A stretch of 6,316 nucleotides of DNA from DASZGL01 sp035938875 (GTDB lineage Bacteria; Chloroflexota; Dormibacteria; Aeolococcales; Aeolococcaceae): the NCBI GenBank assembly GCA_035938875.1, contig DASZGL010000071.1, positions 1 through 6,316 on the forward strand, in the 5' to 3' direction. Shown here one piece after another: positions 1-6,316 of the stretch (positions within the stretch are counted from its first letter, which is position 1; each line of letters opens with the position of its first letter). A model generated the notes under the pieces. It searched no databases and was not told where the DNA came from. It worked only from the letters and a program-made list of their open reading frames with translations. The position numbers were made by a program, and so were the translations under genes.

Positions 1-1655
1 GCCGCCGCCTCGTCGAGGCCGAGCATCTGCACGGCCGTCTCGCGCATCTTGAACTTCTGGATCTTGCCCGTCACCGTCATCGGGAATTCATCGACGAAGT
101 GCACGTAGCGGGGGATCTTGTAGTGGGCGATCCTGCCCCGGCAGTACTCCCTCACCGCCTCCTCGGTCAGTGACGCGCCTTCGCGCCGGCGCACCCAGGC
201 CATGATCTCCTCGCCGTAGCGGATGTCGGGAACGCCGATCACCGAGACCTCGACGACGTCGGGATGCGCGAAGAGGAACTCCTCGATCTCGCGGGGATAG
301 ACGTTCTCGCCACCGCGAATGATCATGTCCTTGATGCGGCCGACGATGTTGACGTATCCCTCGGCGTCCATCGTGGCGAGGTCGCCGGTGTGCATCCAGC
401 CCGCCGGGTCGATGGCCTCGCGAGTCTTCTGCGGCTCCTCCCAGTAGCCGAGCATCACCGAGTAACCGCGCGTGCACAGCTCACCACAGCCGCCTTTGTC
501 GACGACCAAGCCGCTCTCCGGGTCGACGATCTTGACCTCGACATGGGGATGCACCCGCCCCACCGTGCTCACCCGCTTCTCCAGGACGTCGTCGGCGGCC
601 GTCTGCGTCGACACCGGGGACGTCTCGGTCATCCCGTAGCAGATGGTGACCTCGCGCATGTGCATCTCCGAGATGCAGCGCTTCATCACCTCAACCGGAC
701 ACGGCGAACCGGCCATGATCCCGGTGCGCAGCGTCGACAGGTCGACGCTGGCGAAATCGGGATGGGCCAGCTCGGCGATGAACATGCTGGGGACGCCGTA
801 GAGCGAGGTGCAGCGCTCCTCCTCGACACTGCGCAGCGTCGACAGCGGGTCGAAAGCAGCGTCGGGGATGACGATGGTCGCGCCGTGCGTGGTGCAGGCG
901 AGGTTGCCCAGCACCATGCCGAAGCAGTGGTAGAAGGGCACCGGGATGCACACCCTGTCCTCCGCCGTGTAGCAACAAGCCTCGCCGACGAAGAACCCGT
1001 TGTTGAGGATGTTGTGGTGCGTCAGCGTGGCACCCTTGGGAAACCCCGTGGTTCCGCTGGTGTACTGGATGTTGATGGGATCGTCGAAGCTGAGTGACGC
1101 CATGCGCTGGCGCAGAGCGGTGTCTGCGACCGTTCGACCCGACTCCAGCAACCGCTCCCAGTCGGCGGTGCCGATGAAGAGCGCCTGCTCCAGCGAGGCG
1201 ATGCCCGGACGTACCTCGTCGAGCATGGCGCGATAGTCGCTGGTCTTGAATGACTCCGCGGCGACCACGACGCGGCAGCTCGACTGTTGCAGCACAAAGG
1301 CGAGCTCGTGGGTGCGGTACGCCGGGTTGATGTTCACCAGGATGATTCCGGCCTTCGCCGTCGCGTACTGGAGCAGGACCCATTCGGTGTTGTTGGGACT
1401 CCAGATGCCGAGACGGTCGCCCCTGTCCAGGCCCAGCGAGAGCAGGCCGCGAGCAACGTCGTCGACGGCAGCGTTGAGCTCGGCGTATGTGAAACGCTGT
1501 GCCTGATGCCGCGAGACCAGGGCATCGCGGTCGGGATGTAGCGCCGCCGTCCTGTCCATGTTGGCGCCGATGGTCTCGCCGAGAAGCGGCTGGGTGGCAG
1601 CGCCGTGGGAATACGACGTCGTGCTGGTGGCGCCGTAGTGCTCAGGCGTGGCCAT
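1..1655 (-). CDS. AMP-forming acyl-CoA synthetase (medium/long-chain fatty acid type), C-terminus cut by window edge
   Basis: It probably activates a free carboxylic (fatty) acid to acyl-CoA through an acyl-adenylate, in the cytosol, feeding beta-oxidation or lipid use. The frame is open for 551 codons from the ATG at 1655 to the left edge, with no stop seen; the family is usually about 540-560 residues, so only a few are missing. Seen motifs: the phosphate-binding loop YTSGTTGFPKG (198-208), YGMTE (340-344), TGD (423-425), the hinge region GRIKD (439-443) and PMTVTGKIQK (525-534), whose K531 is the expected adenylation lysine. The stretch around PVPFYHCFGMVLGN (238-251) resembles the ACSF2-like/FadD branch. 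The start is uncertain: an in-frame ATG lies three codons upstream at 1664, and neither has a good ribosome binding site. The gene follows the LUD gene by about 50 bases on the same strand, so it is probably co-transcribed. Family assignment is firm; the acyl substrate is not known. Confidence 0.95.
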   Translation of the reverse strand, partial: MATPEHYGATSTTSYSHGAATQPLLGETIGANMDRTAALHPDRDALVSRHQAQRFTYAELNAAVDDVARGLLSLGLDRGDRLGIWSPNNTEWVLLQYATAKAGIILVNINPAYRTHELAFVLQQSSCRVVVAAESFKTSDYRAMLDEVRPGIASLEQALFIGTADWERLLESGRTVADTALRQRMASLSFDDPINIQYTSGTTGFPKGATLTHHNILNNGFFVGEACCYTAEDRVCIPVPFYHCFGMVLGNLACTTHGATIVIPDAAFDPLSTLRSVEEERCTSLYGVPSMFIAELAHPDFASVDLSTLRTGIMAGSPCPVEVMKRCISEMHMREVTICYGMTETSPVSTQTAADDVLEKRVSTVGRVHPHVEVKIVDPESGLVVDKGGCGELCTRGYSVMLGYWEEPQKTREAIDPAGWMHTGDLATMDAEGYVNIVGRIKDMIIRGGENVYPREIEEFLFAHPDVVEVSVIGVPDIRYGEEIMAWVRRREGASLTEEAVREYCRGRIAHYKIPRYVHFVDEFPMTVTGKIQKFKMRETAVQMLGLDEAA

Positions 1656-1707
1656 TACACCCATGACGATGGAGAACTGTAGGTAGCCGAGTGGCTGCGT
1701 GACCGGC

Positions 1708-2349
1708 TCAGAAGCCGAGGGTCTGGGGCACAAGGATGACGCTGATTCGGCCACCGGGCTCGTGGTGGATGATCAGCGTCTTCGCCAGCAATGAGCCGGG
1801 GTAGCCCAGGCCTTGCATGCGTAGGAATTCCCGCGGCAGGCTGTACTCGCGGACGCGACGAAGACCTTCGTCGAGATCGCGAACGAGCTTTTGGTGGCCC
1901 ACCACCAGGATGACGTGGCCGCCCGAGTAGGCGTAGGCCCCGAGCTGGCTACCCGAACCTGAGGCCACGACGATCTCGCCGCCGTCGGTGATCGCGTGAG
2001 CGCTGCCGACGATGTAGTCGGGCGCGGCGCCGAGCTTGCGCCTCTCGCGGGCCTGTGTTTCGCGGTCGAGCCTGTTCAGGTGCGATCGGACCGAGTCGTA
2101 GCGCCCGGACTCGTCGATTTCAGCGGTGATGCCGAGCTCGCGCATCGTCTCGGAGAGGGCGATATGCACCTCCGCTCCTTCGGGGATCGCCGCGAGAACG
2201 AGTCGACGGGCGTCCTCAGCCGTGTCGGCGACCTGTGCTTGAAAGCCGCGAGCCGCGAGAGCGGCAGCAGTTCGCTCCAGGTGGGCACGATCGGCCGGGC
2301 GCTCGAACTCGAGGTTGGGCGGTCCTGGGTCGGGAAGGGCAAAAGCCAT
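1708..2349 (-). CDS. LUD-domain protein (LutC/YkgG-like), stand-alone
   Basis: This is a 213-residue single-domain protein of the LUD family (formerly DUF162), to which LutC of the LutABC lactate oxidation complex belongs. The diagnostic core is visible: DYIVGSAHAITDGGEI (111-126), VVASGSGSQLGAYAY (127-141), the VVGHQKLV strand-turn (149-156), EYSLPRE (168-174) and a C-terminal RISVILVPQTLGF (201-213). The length is normal for LutC-like proteins. It contains no cysteine, so it cannot hold an Fe-S cluster itself. The ATG at 2349 is well supported by a perfect AGGAGG eight bases upstream. No LutA or LutB partner lies in the window; instead the neighbours are an acyl-CoA synthetase downstream and a divergent MarR regulator upstream. 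Because partnerless LUD proteins are poorly understood, the exact function is open: an organic-acid or redox role is an inference, and lactate use is not supported by this context. Confidence 0.9.
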   Translation of the reverse strand: MAFALPDPGPPNLEFERPADRAHLERTAAALAARGFQAQVADTAEDARRLVLAAIPEGAEVHIALSETMRELGITAEIDESGRYDSVRSHLNRLDRETQARERRKLGAAPDYIVGSAHAITDGGEIVVASGSGSQLGAYAYSGGHVILVVGHQKLVRDLDEGLRRVREYSLPREFLRMQGLGYPGSLLAKTLIIHHEPGGRISVILVPQTLGF

Positions 2350-2357
2350 GACTGTCG

Positions 2358-2363
2358 CCTCCT
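2358..2363 (-). promoter_or_regulatory. Ribosome binding site of the LUD gene
   Basis: The minus strand reads AGGAGG, a perfect anti-Shine-Dalgarno match, with an eight-base spacer to the ATG at 2349. This fixes the start of the LUD gene and contrasts with the acyl-CoA synthetase and MarR genes, which lack a well-placed site. Confidence 0.85.
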
Positions 2364-2387
2364 GGCGATCCTCGGCGATGTGTAAGT

Positions 2388-2393
2388 AGTTTA
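2388..2393 (-). promoter_or_regulatory. Possible -10 box of the LUD/acyl-CoA synthetase operon
   Basis: On the minus strand this reads TAAACT, which fits TANNNT and shares four of six bases with TATAAT. Transcription would begin near 2381 and leave a leader of about 30 bases that contains the AGGAGG site. No convincing -35 hexamer is seen at 17-18 bases upstream. The box overlaps the left end of the palindrome, which would fit repression by steric block. Confidence 0.3.
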
Positions 2394-2422
2394 CTAGATA
2401 TCAATCATTGATCTCTCATAAA
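2390..2422. promoter_or_regulatory. 33-bp imperfect palindrome, probable MarR operator
   Basis: The left arm TTTACTAGATATCAAT (2390-2405) and the right arm ATTGATCTCTCATAAA (2407-2422) flank a central C at 2406 and match as inverted repeats at 13 of 16 positions. The core ATCAAT-C-ATTGAT (2400-2412) is perfect. A second short inverted repeat, TAGT-TT-ACTA, overlaps it at 2387-2396. It sits in the only AT-rich patch of the window, between divergent MarR and LUD genes. MarR dimers usually bind AT-rich palindromes in such places and repress both directions. Binding by the adjacent MarR protein is inferred from position and symmetry; the symmetry itself is seen directly. Confidence 0.65.
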
Positions 2423-2436
2423 CCACTGATCGGAGA

Positions 2437-2442
2437 TACACT
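2437..2442 (+). promoter_or_regulatory. Possible -10 box of marR giving a leaderless transcript
   Basis: TACACT fits the actinobacterial TANNNT -10 pattern and ends seven bases before the ATG at 2450, the spacing expected if transcription starts at or next to the A of the start codon. The -35 region would fall around 2414-2420, inside the right arm of the palindrome, so the bound regulator would block its own promoter. A GGAG at 2432-2435 lies 14 bases from the ATG, too far for an ordinary ribosome binding site, which favours the leaderless reading. Confidence 0.4.
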
Positions 2443-2449
2443 CGATCTC

Positions 2450-2923
2450 ATGAGCGTGAGCGGGTCCGACACCCGGGCGGGAGGGGCTTCGAGCCTGCTC
2501 ATCGCGCAGCTCGCTCGCGGAACCAGACGGCTCATCGAGCAAGCGCTGGCGCCCACCGGCCTGCGCCCGCGGGAGCTACTCGCTCTCGAGCATCTCAGGG
2601 AGCGGGGACCGTCGGCTCAACAGACGCTGGTCGAGCTGATCGGTGTCGACGCCACCAACCTCGTCGCCGTCCTCAACGGCCTGGAAGATGCGGGCCTGAT
2701 CGAACGCAGGCGCGACCGAGCTGACCGTCGCCGGGCGATCATCGAGCTTTCCGACCTGGGGGAGCAGCTACTCGCTGACCTCGACCGCGCGCTCGACCAA
2801 GTCGACGACGAGATCCTCGCGCCGCTCACACCCGCCGAGCGCGCGACCCTCAATGCTTTGCTCTCGCAGGCGGTCAAGCACATCGCCTCGGAGTGCACCC
2901 AGGCGCTCGACGAGGGCTGCTGA
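2450..2923 (+). CDS. MarR-family transcriptional regulator
   Basis: This is a 157-residue winged-helix DNA-binding protein of typical MarR length, expected to act as a cytosolic homodimer. The helix-turn-helix runs over roughly residues 40-83 (LRPRELLALEHL, then SAQQTLVELIGVDATNLVAV as helix and recognition helix). The wing follows with the characteristic DRADRRR (89-95) and IIELSDLG (97-104). The N- and C-terminal helices (about 13-35 and 107-152) would form the dimer interface. Cysteines occur at 149 and 157 only. ATG 2450 is chosen over an in-frame TTG at 2408 because the TTG lies inside the operator palindrome and would add a non-homologous leader. It is divergent to the LUD/acyl-CoA synthetase operon, which it probably represses until an acid or acyl-CoA ligand binds; the ligand is unknown. 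The next gene follows after 40 bases and may be co-transcribed. Confidence 0.92.
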   Translation: MSVSGSDTRAGGASSLLIAQLARGTRRLIEQALAPTGLRPRELLALEHLRERGPSAQQTLVELIGVDATNLVAVLNGLEDAGLIERRRDRADRRRAIIELSDLGEQLLADLDRALDQVDDEILAPLTPAERATLNALLSQAVKHIASECTQALDEGC

Positions 2924-2950
2924 AGGTGGCGTGTTGGAGGCAAGACCAGC

Positions 2951-2956
2951 GGGAGG
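2951..2956 (+). promoter_or_regulatory. Ribosome binding site that decides the start of the small conserved gene
   Basis: GGGAGG sits seven bases before the ATG at 2964. The alternative in-frame GTG at 2958 would leave almost no spacer, so the ATG is preferred. Confidence 0.7.
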
Positions 2957-2963
2957 GGTGACC

Positions 2964-3377
2964 ATGCCAAGCGCTGTGGGCAAAGGGACCAAGGAGCAGC
3001 CGTGGCTGCTGAAAACGCCGCCAGGCACGTCCGAATACCAGATGTATCGCGACGAGGTGGCCGACCCGCCGGCACTGGTGTGCCAGGTCGGCACCACGCA
3101 GCTTCGCTACCACCTTCGCTGCATCGAAGACCTGCACGCGATGCTCAAGCAGCGCGGTGACTGGATGCCGCTGGGCGGGGCCGACGAGCAGAAGCCGGCA
3201 CCCGACGGCAGCGTCGAAGCGTGGGGGCGCTCGTCGGACAACCCCGTCGGTGGCTGGTATGGACTGAAGAAGGGCCTGCGAGGCCGGTTCGGCGTCTACG
3301 TGCCGTCGCTACTCGAGGCTCTTGGGCTCGCCGAGGTGGAGCACAACCCGCGCAACAACCGCATGCGCGCGATCTGA
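2964..3377 (+). CDS. Conserved hypothetical protein, 137 residues (DUF6855-like)
   Basis: The function is unknown. The sequence resembles a short, strongly conserved family common in actinomycetes, which I recall as DUF6855; I cannot verify the accession here. The protein starts with a GTKEQPW segment (8-14), then TPPGTSEYQMYRDE (18-31), a middle part with RCIEDLHAMLKQRGDW (52-67), and a C-terminal half with SSDNPVGGWYGLKKGLRGR (90-108) and AEVEHNPRNNRMRAI (123-137). No signal peptide, membrane segment or metal motif is seen; it looks like a small globular cytosolic protein rich in Gly, Arg and Trp. The ATG at 2964 has GGGAGG seven bases upstream; an in-frame GTG at 2958 overlaps that site and is less likely. 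It lies 40 bases after marR on the same strand, with no terminator between, so read-through is likely, but a functional link is not shown. Confidence 0.85.
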   Translation: MPSAVGKGTKEQPWLLKTPPGTSEYQMYRDEVADPPALVCQVGTTQLRYHLRCIEDLHAMLKQRGDWMPLGGADEQKPAPDGSVEAWGRSSDNPVGGWYGLKKGLRGRFGVYVPSLLEALGLAEVEHNPRNNRMRAI

Positions 3378-3414
3378 GCAACGCTCAGCCGGTGGCCGGC
3401 CCGCGCGGCGTTGC
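3378..3414. terminator. Nested GC-rich hairpin between convergent genes, possible terminator
   Basis: GCAACGC (3378-3384), directly after the TGA of the small-protein gene, pairs with GCGTTGC (3408-3414). Inside it, GCCGG (3388-3392) and CCGGC (3396-3400) form a second stem with a TGG loop. No T-tract follows on either strand, so this is not a classical intrinsic terminator, although actinobacterial terminators often lack one. Its place between two convergent genes fits a bidirectional transcription stop. The rest of the gap to 3489 shows nothing I can support. Confidence 0.45.
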
Positions 3415-3489
3415 CCGTCGAGGTACTGCTCGGCCTCGGCATGGGGTGTCACCGCAAGCCGCGTAGCCCGGCGGACGATTTCCACGACG

Positions 3490-6312
3490 TCACGGCGCCG
3501 GCTCGGCGACCTCCACGGCGCGAGTAGCCGCCGCGGGGGGCTGGACGCGCCGCCGGCGCACACGGACCAGGGCTCGCGACGTCCAGCCGCCGAGTGCCCG
3601 GGCACCCAGCTCCTCGGAGATGCGCACCGACGTGTGCAGGTCGCGCTCCGCCTCGTCGAGGCGATCCAGCTCTTCGAGACAGCGACCACGGGCGAAGAGA
3701 GCGTCGGCGAGCTCCCAGCGGGCGCCGAGCTCGTCGAAGATCACGGCCGCCTCCTCGAACTGGGCGAGCGCTGTTTCGGCGCCTCCCGCCCACTCCACGC
3801 TGCGCCCCAGCTGCACCATGGCGACCGCGGTGTTGAACTGATCACTCATCTCCCGTGCGATGGCGAGCCCGGCCCGCGCGTGCTCGGCGGCGGTGGGCAG
3901 GTCGTCCATCTCCGAGCGCGCGATGGACAGGGCGATCAGTGCACGCGCCTGCACCCAGCGGTCGCGACTCTCACGCCCCAGTGTGAGGGCGCGCTGCCAC
4001 ACGGCTTCGGCATCAACGTACCGGTCGCGTGTCCACGGCACCCAGCCGGCAAACAGCAGGCTGCGGCTGATCGCCCACGTGTCTCCGAGTCGCTCAGCAG
4101 CCTGCAGTGACCGCGCGTGCAACGACTCGGCGCGATCGACGTCCTCGTCGACGTTGAGCACGATGTCGCCGAGCAGGCGCAGCGACATCGCCAGTGTCCA
4201 ATCGTCCCCGGTGCGCAAGCCAAGCTGCTCCGCCTCGCGCAGGGCCTCGCTCGCCGCGCTGTACTCGGACAACCAGTAGCGCGCCTCGCCGATCCCGGCG
4301 AGAGCACGGGCCTCGCGCACTCCCCAGTGCTCCTCGGGACCGGCGAGTGCCAGGGCTCGGCGATAGCGGTCGACGGCCCTGCGCGACTCCATCCGCCGCC
4401 GGGCGCGCTCGCCGGCCTCGATCAGCGCGTCGACAGCGCGGTCGGCCACCGATCGGTCGAATGGGTCGAGGTCGAGCGAGGCCTGCGCCGCGCGCTCGAG
4501 ATGGTCGGCGTTGCCATAGCGGTGTGCCGCCTGCAGGCCATCGGCGACCAGCAGGTGGAGTCGCAACCGCTCGCGCTTGGCCAAGCCCGCGTAGGCGACG
4601 TCGTGGAGGATGCGATGCCGGAACCGCCAGCGTCGCTGGCCGTCTTCGACCGAGAGTATCTCGGCGTCCTCCAGCTGGCGCAACGCGTCCGCGCCCACGT
4701 CGGCGATGAGCGCTAGCTCGTCGAGGTCGAAGTTGTCGAGGAACACCGCGGTGCGATGAACGAGGTCGCGCAGCGCGACCGGAAGACGGTCGAGCCGGGC
4801 AGCGACAACCGCCTGCACGGTCGGCGGCAGTGCGGCGGCATCGACCTCGACGGGCGCGGCGTCGAGCAGCATGCCCGTGGTCTCGATGATGAAGAAGGGG
4901 TTGCCGCCCGCCCGCTCGGCGATGTGACGCGATGTCCCCTCGCCGAGCCGGCCGCCCCCGGCCTGGCGCGCGAGGTCCGCGCTGTCGTCGTCGGCGAGTG
5001 GATCGAGGCGGATGAGCGCATGGTTGTGCGCGCCCGAGCCCCACGACGGGCGCTCGTCGATCAGGTCCTGTCGCGCGGTGACCGCCACCAGCAGACGCGG
5101 CGCGCCGCGCTTGCGCGATGTCAGCCGTTCCACCAGGTCCTGCACCGGTGCCCGGGCGAGGTGCAGGTCGTCGACGATGACGACGACAGGACCGTGCGCC
5201 GAGAGCGCGTTCACCAGTGACCTGAACGCGTGCTGGGCGTCGTGCACCAGCCCGGCCTCGTCGCGACGAGCCCCACTGACAACCCCGAGCACCAGAGCAA
5301 GTCGCGAAGCCAGCCCAGCCGGGTCATCGACCTGGCACCGTGATGCGACCGCCTCGGCAAGACGCCGCATCACCCCGTCGGGCGACTCGCCGTCGGCGAT
5401 GCCGCCAAGCTTGCGCAGCATGTCGGCCACGGGGCCCAGCACGGTCGGACCTCCATACACATCGGCACGCCCGACAAGTGGTTCGACGGTGTCGGGCAAC
5501 AGGGCGACGAACTCCTCGACGAGCCGCGATTTGCCCATGCCGGCCTCGCCGATCACCGTGACCAGGTGAGGACGTCCCGACTGCGCGGTTCGTTCGAAAG
5601 CCTGGCGCATGAGGGTGAGCTCGGTGGCCCGCCCGACGAGGGGGATGGTCCGCCTCACCGAGCTGCGCTCCAACGCCTCGACGGGGTAGGCGACCAGGCC
5701 CCGGGCGCCGAACCCCTTGGCTTCGACGCTCCGCACCTCCCCCACTCTCGCCGCACCCCGGATGAGCAGACGCGTCGTCTCACCGATGAGCACCTCGGCG
5801 GGGCGGCCGGCCGCCTGCAGACGAGCGGCGGCGTTGACGACAGTCCCGGTCACCAGCAGCTGGCCCGCGGGTCCGATACCGGTCGCTGCTTCGCCGGACT
5901 CGATGCCGACGCGCACTTCGAGTCCCGGATCGCCGTCCGCGGCGCGTCCGAGCCTGGCCACCCGATCGACGATCGCCAGCCCGGCGCGGACTGCGCGAAT
6001 GGCGTCGTCCTCGTGGACCCGGGGCACGCCGAAGACGGCCATCACCGCGTCGCCGATGAACTTCTCCAGCTGGCCGCGCGCCGCGGAGATCTCGGTGGCG
6101 ACCGCGTTGAAATACGCGTTGAGCACTTCGCGGGAGCGCTCGGGATCGAGGCGGCGACTGAGCTCGGTCGATCCCACCAGGTCGGCGAAGAGCACGGTGA
6201 CCAGCCTGCGCTCGCCCACGGTGTCGGCCGCGCTCACCGGCGCGCCGCAGTTGGGGCAGAAGTGCGCGTCGGACGGCAGCGGGTTGCCGCAGGTCTCACA
6301 GGTCGCGGTCAT
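3490..6312 (-). CDS. Zinc ribbon - class III nucleotide cyclase - AAA/NB-ARC-like ATPase - TPR signalling protein
   Basis: This 940-residue multidomain protein probably makes cAMP under control of its ATPase and repeat regions. Domains in order: a zinc ribbon with C5, C8, C19 and C22; a class III cyclase domain (about 35-215); an ATPase of the AAA_16/STAND type (about 222-590) with Walker A GEAGMGKS (255-262) and Walker B VVVIVDDLH (376-384); and TPR-like helical repeats (about 625-910). All cyclase key residues appear present: metal aspartates D44 (in LFAD) and D88 (in FIGD), adenine-reading K84, T157 in place of the usual Asp (known from class IIIb enzymes), and N160 and R164 for transition-state binding. 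No membrane segment is seen. No C-terminal LuxR helix-turn-helix is present, unlike several mycobacterial relatives; the protein ends in a basic then Pro/Ala-rich tail. The ATG at 6312 places the zinc ribbon right at the N-terminus; the upstream region lies outside the window. Trigger and downstream target are unknown. Confidence 0.93.
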   Translation of the reverse strand: MTATCETCGNPLPSDAHFCPNCGAPVSAADTVGERRLVTVLFADLVGSTELSRRLDPERSREVLNAYFNAVATEISAARGQLEKFIGDAVMAVFGVPRVHEDDAIRAVRAGLAIVDRVARLGRAADGDPGLEVRVGIESGEAATGIGPAGQLLVTGTVVNAAARLQAAGRPAEVLIGETTRLLIRGAARVGEVRSVEAKGFGARGLVAYPVEALERSSVRRTIPLVGRATELTLMRQAFERTAQSGRPHLVTVIGEAGMGKSRLVEEFVALLPDTVEPLVGRADVYGGPTVLGPVADMLRKLGGIADGESPDGVMRRLAEAVASRCQVDDPAGLASRLALVLGVVSGARRDEAGLVHDAQHAFRSLVNALSAHGPVVVIVDDLHLARAPVQDLVERLTSRKRGAPRLLVAVTARQDLIDERPSWGSGAHNHALIRLDPLADDDSADLARQAGGGRLGEGTSRHIAERAGGNPFFIIETTGMLLDAAPVEVDAAALPPTVQAVVAARLDRLPVALRDLVHRTAVFLDNFDLDELALIADVGADALRQLEDAEILSVEDGQRRWRFRHRILHDVAYAGLAKRERLRLHLLVADGLQAAHRYGNADHLERAAQASLDLDPFDRSVADRAVDALIEAGERARRRMESRRAVDRYRRALALAGPEEHWGVREARALAGIGEARYWLSEYSAASEALREAEQLGLRTGDDWTLAMSLRLLGDIVLNVDEDVDRAESLHARSLQAAERLGDTWAISRSLLFAGWVPWTRDRYVDAEAVWQRALTLGRESRDRWVQARALIALSIARSEMDDLPTAAEHARAGLAIAREMSDQFNTAVAMVQLGRSVEWAGGAETALAQFEEAAVIFDELGARWELADALFARGRCLEELDRLDEAERDLHTSVRISEELGARALGGWTSRALVRVRRRRVQPPAAATRAVEVAEPAP

Positions 6313-6316
6313 GCGC

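Noticed and set aside
264..1097. 277-codon open frame on the plus strand
   Set aside because: It is antisense to the acyl-CoA synthetase, whose minus frame contains every family motif. The predicted peptide is low-complexity, rich in Arg, His, Asp and Val, as expected from a high-GC shadow frame.
691..1383. 230-codon open frame on the minus strand
   Set aside because: It lies in another frame of the same strand as the acyl-CoA synthetase; the peptide is Arg/His-rich with no recognisable domain.
1..1655. Possible frameshifts in the acyl-CoA synthetase, suggested by several short broken ORFs in this region
   Set aside because: Direct translation from 1655 to the left edge gives one uninterrupted frame with all motifs in order; the gene only looks missing because its stop codon lies outside the window.
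2408..2449. TTG-initiated N-terminal extension of the MarR gene
   Set aside because: The TTG lies inside the palindrome and upstream of the likely -10 box, has no ribosome binding site, and the 14 added residues do not resemble MarR N-termini.
3322..4110. 262-codon open frame on the plus strand
   Set aside because: It overlaps the end of the conserved small gene and runs antisense to the TPR part of the cyclase protein; no family features are visible.
4094..5044. 316-codon open frame on the minus strand
   Set aside because: It is an alternative frame inside the cyclase-ATPase gene; the peptide is dominated by Arg, Ala, Gly and Pro, typical of a GC-rich shadow.
1..6316. Defence island, CRISPR array, mobile element or biosynthetic cluster
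   Set aside because: No direct repeats with spacers, transposase, integrase, toxin-antitoxin pair or NRPS/PKS module is visible. The ANL enzyme is a stand-alone acyl-CoA synthetase, and the STAND-like ATPase is fused to a cyclase as in ordinary actinobacterial signalling proteins.

Overview
The window is GC-rich and densely coded. Its only AT-rich stretch is about 40 bases in a divergent promoter region. Long ORF shadows on both strands, class III cyclase–ATPase–TPR architecture, a probably leaderless MarR gene with a TANNNT-type -10 box, and a small protein that resembles a conserved actinobacterial family all suggest a chromosomal segment from a high-GC actinomycete (Actinomycetota). No rRNA or other taxonomic marker is present, so the assignment is an inference. 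I saw no tRNA, insertion sequence, CRISPR array or phage gene.

Layout: (1) Bases 1-1655 (minus) carry an almost complete acyl-CoA synthetase of the AMP-forming ANL superfamily. It runs off the left edge close to its C-terminus. (2) Bases 1708-2349 (minus) carry a single-domain LUD (LutC-like) protein about 50 bases upstream of the synthetase and probably in the same operon. (3) Bases 2350-2449 are a divergent control region with a 33-bp imperfect palindrome. (4) Bases 2450-2923 (plus) encode a MarR-family regulator. (5) Bases 2964-3377 (plus) encode a 137-residue conserved protein of unknown function. (6) Bases 3378-3489 are a convergent intergenic gap with a nested GC-rich hairpin right after the stop codon. 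(7) Bases 3490-6312 (minus) encode a 940-residue multidomain signalling protein: zinc ribbon, class III nucleotide cyclase, AAA/NB-ARC-like ATPase and TPR-like repeats.

Working together: the clearest unit is the divergent pair. The MarR protein probably binds the palindrome between itself and the LUD gene, and so controls both its own gene and the LUD plus acyl-CoA synthetase operon. The ligand could be a lipophilic or carboxylic acid, or its CoA ester, that the synthetase uses. The LUD protein stands without LutA or LutB partners in this window, so a role in lactate oxidation is not supported by context. The cyclase gene converges on the small-protein gene and is probably an independent signalling unit. 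I see no mobile or defence system. The most unusual items are the LUD/acyl-CoA synthetase/MarR arrangement, its palindrome, and the uncharacterised small protein.
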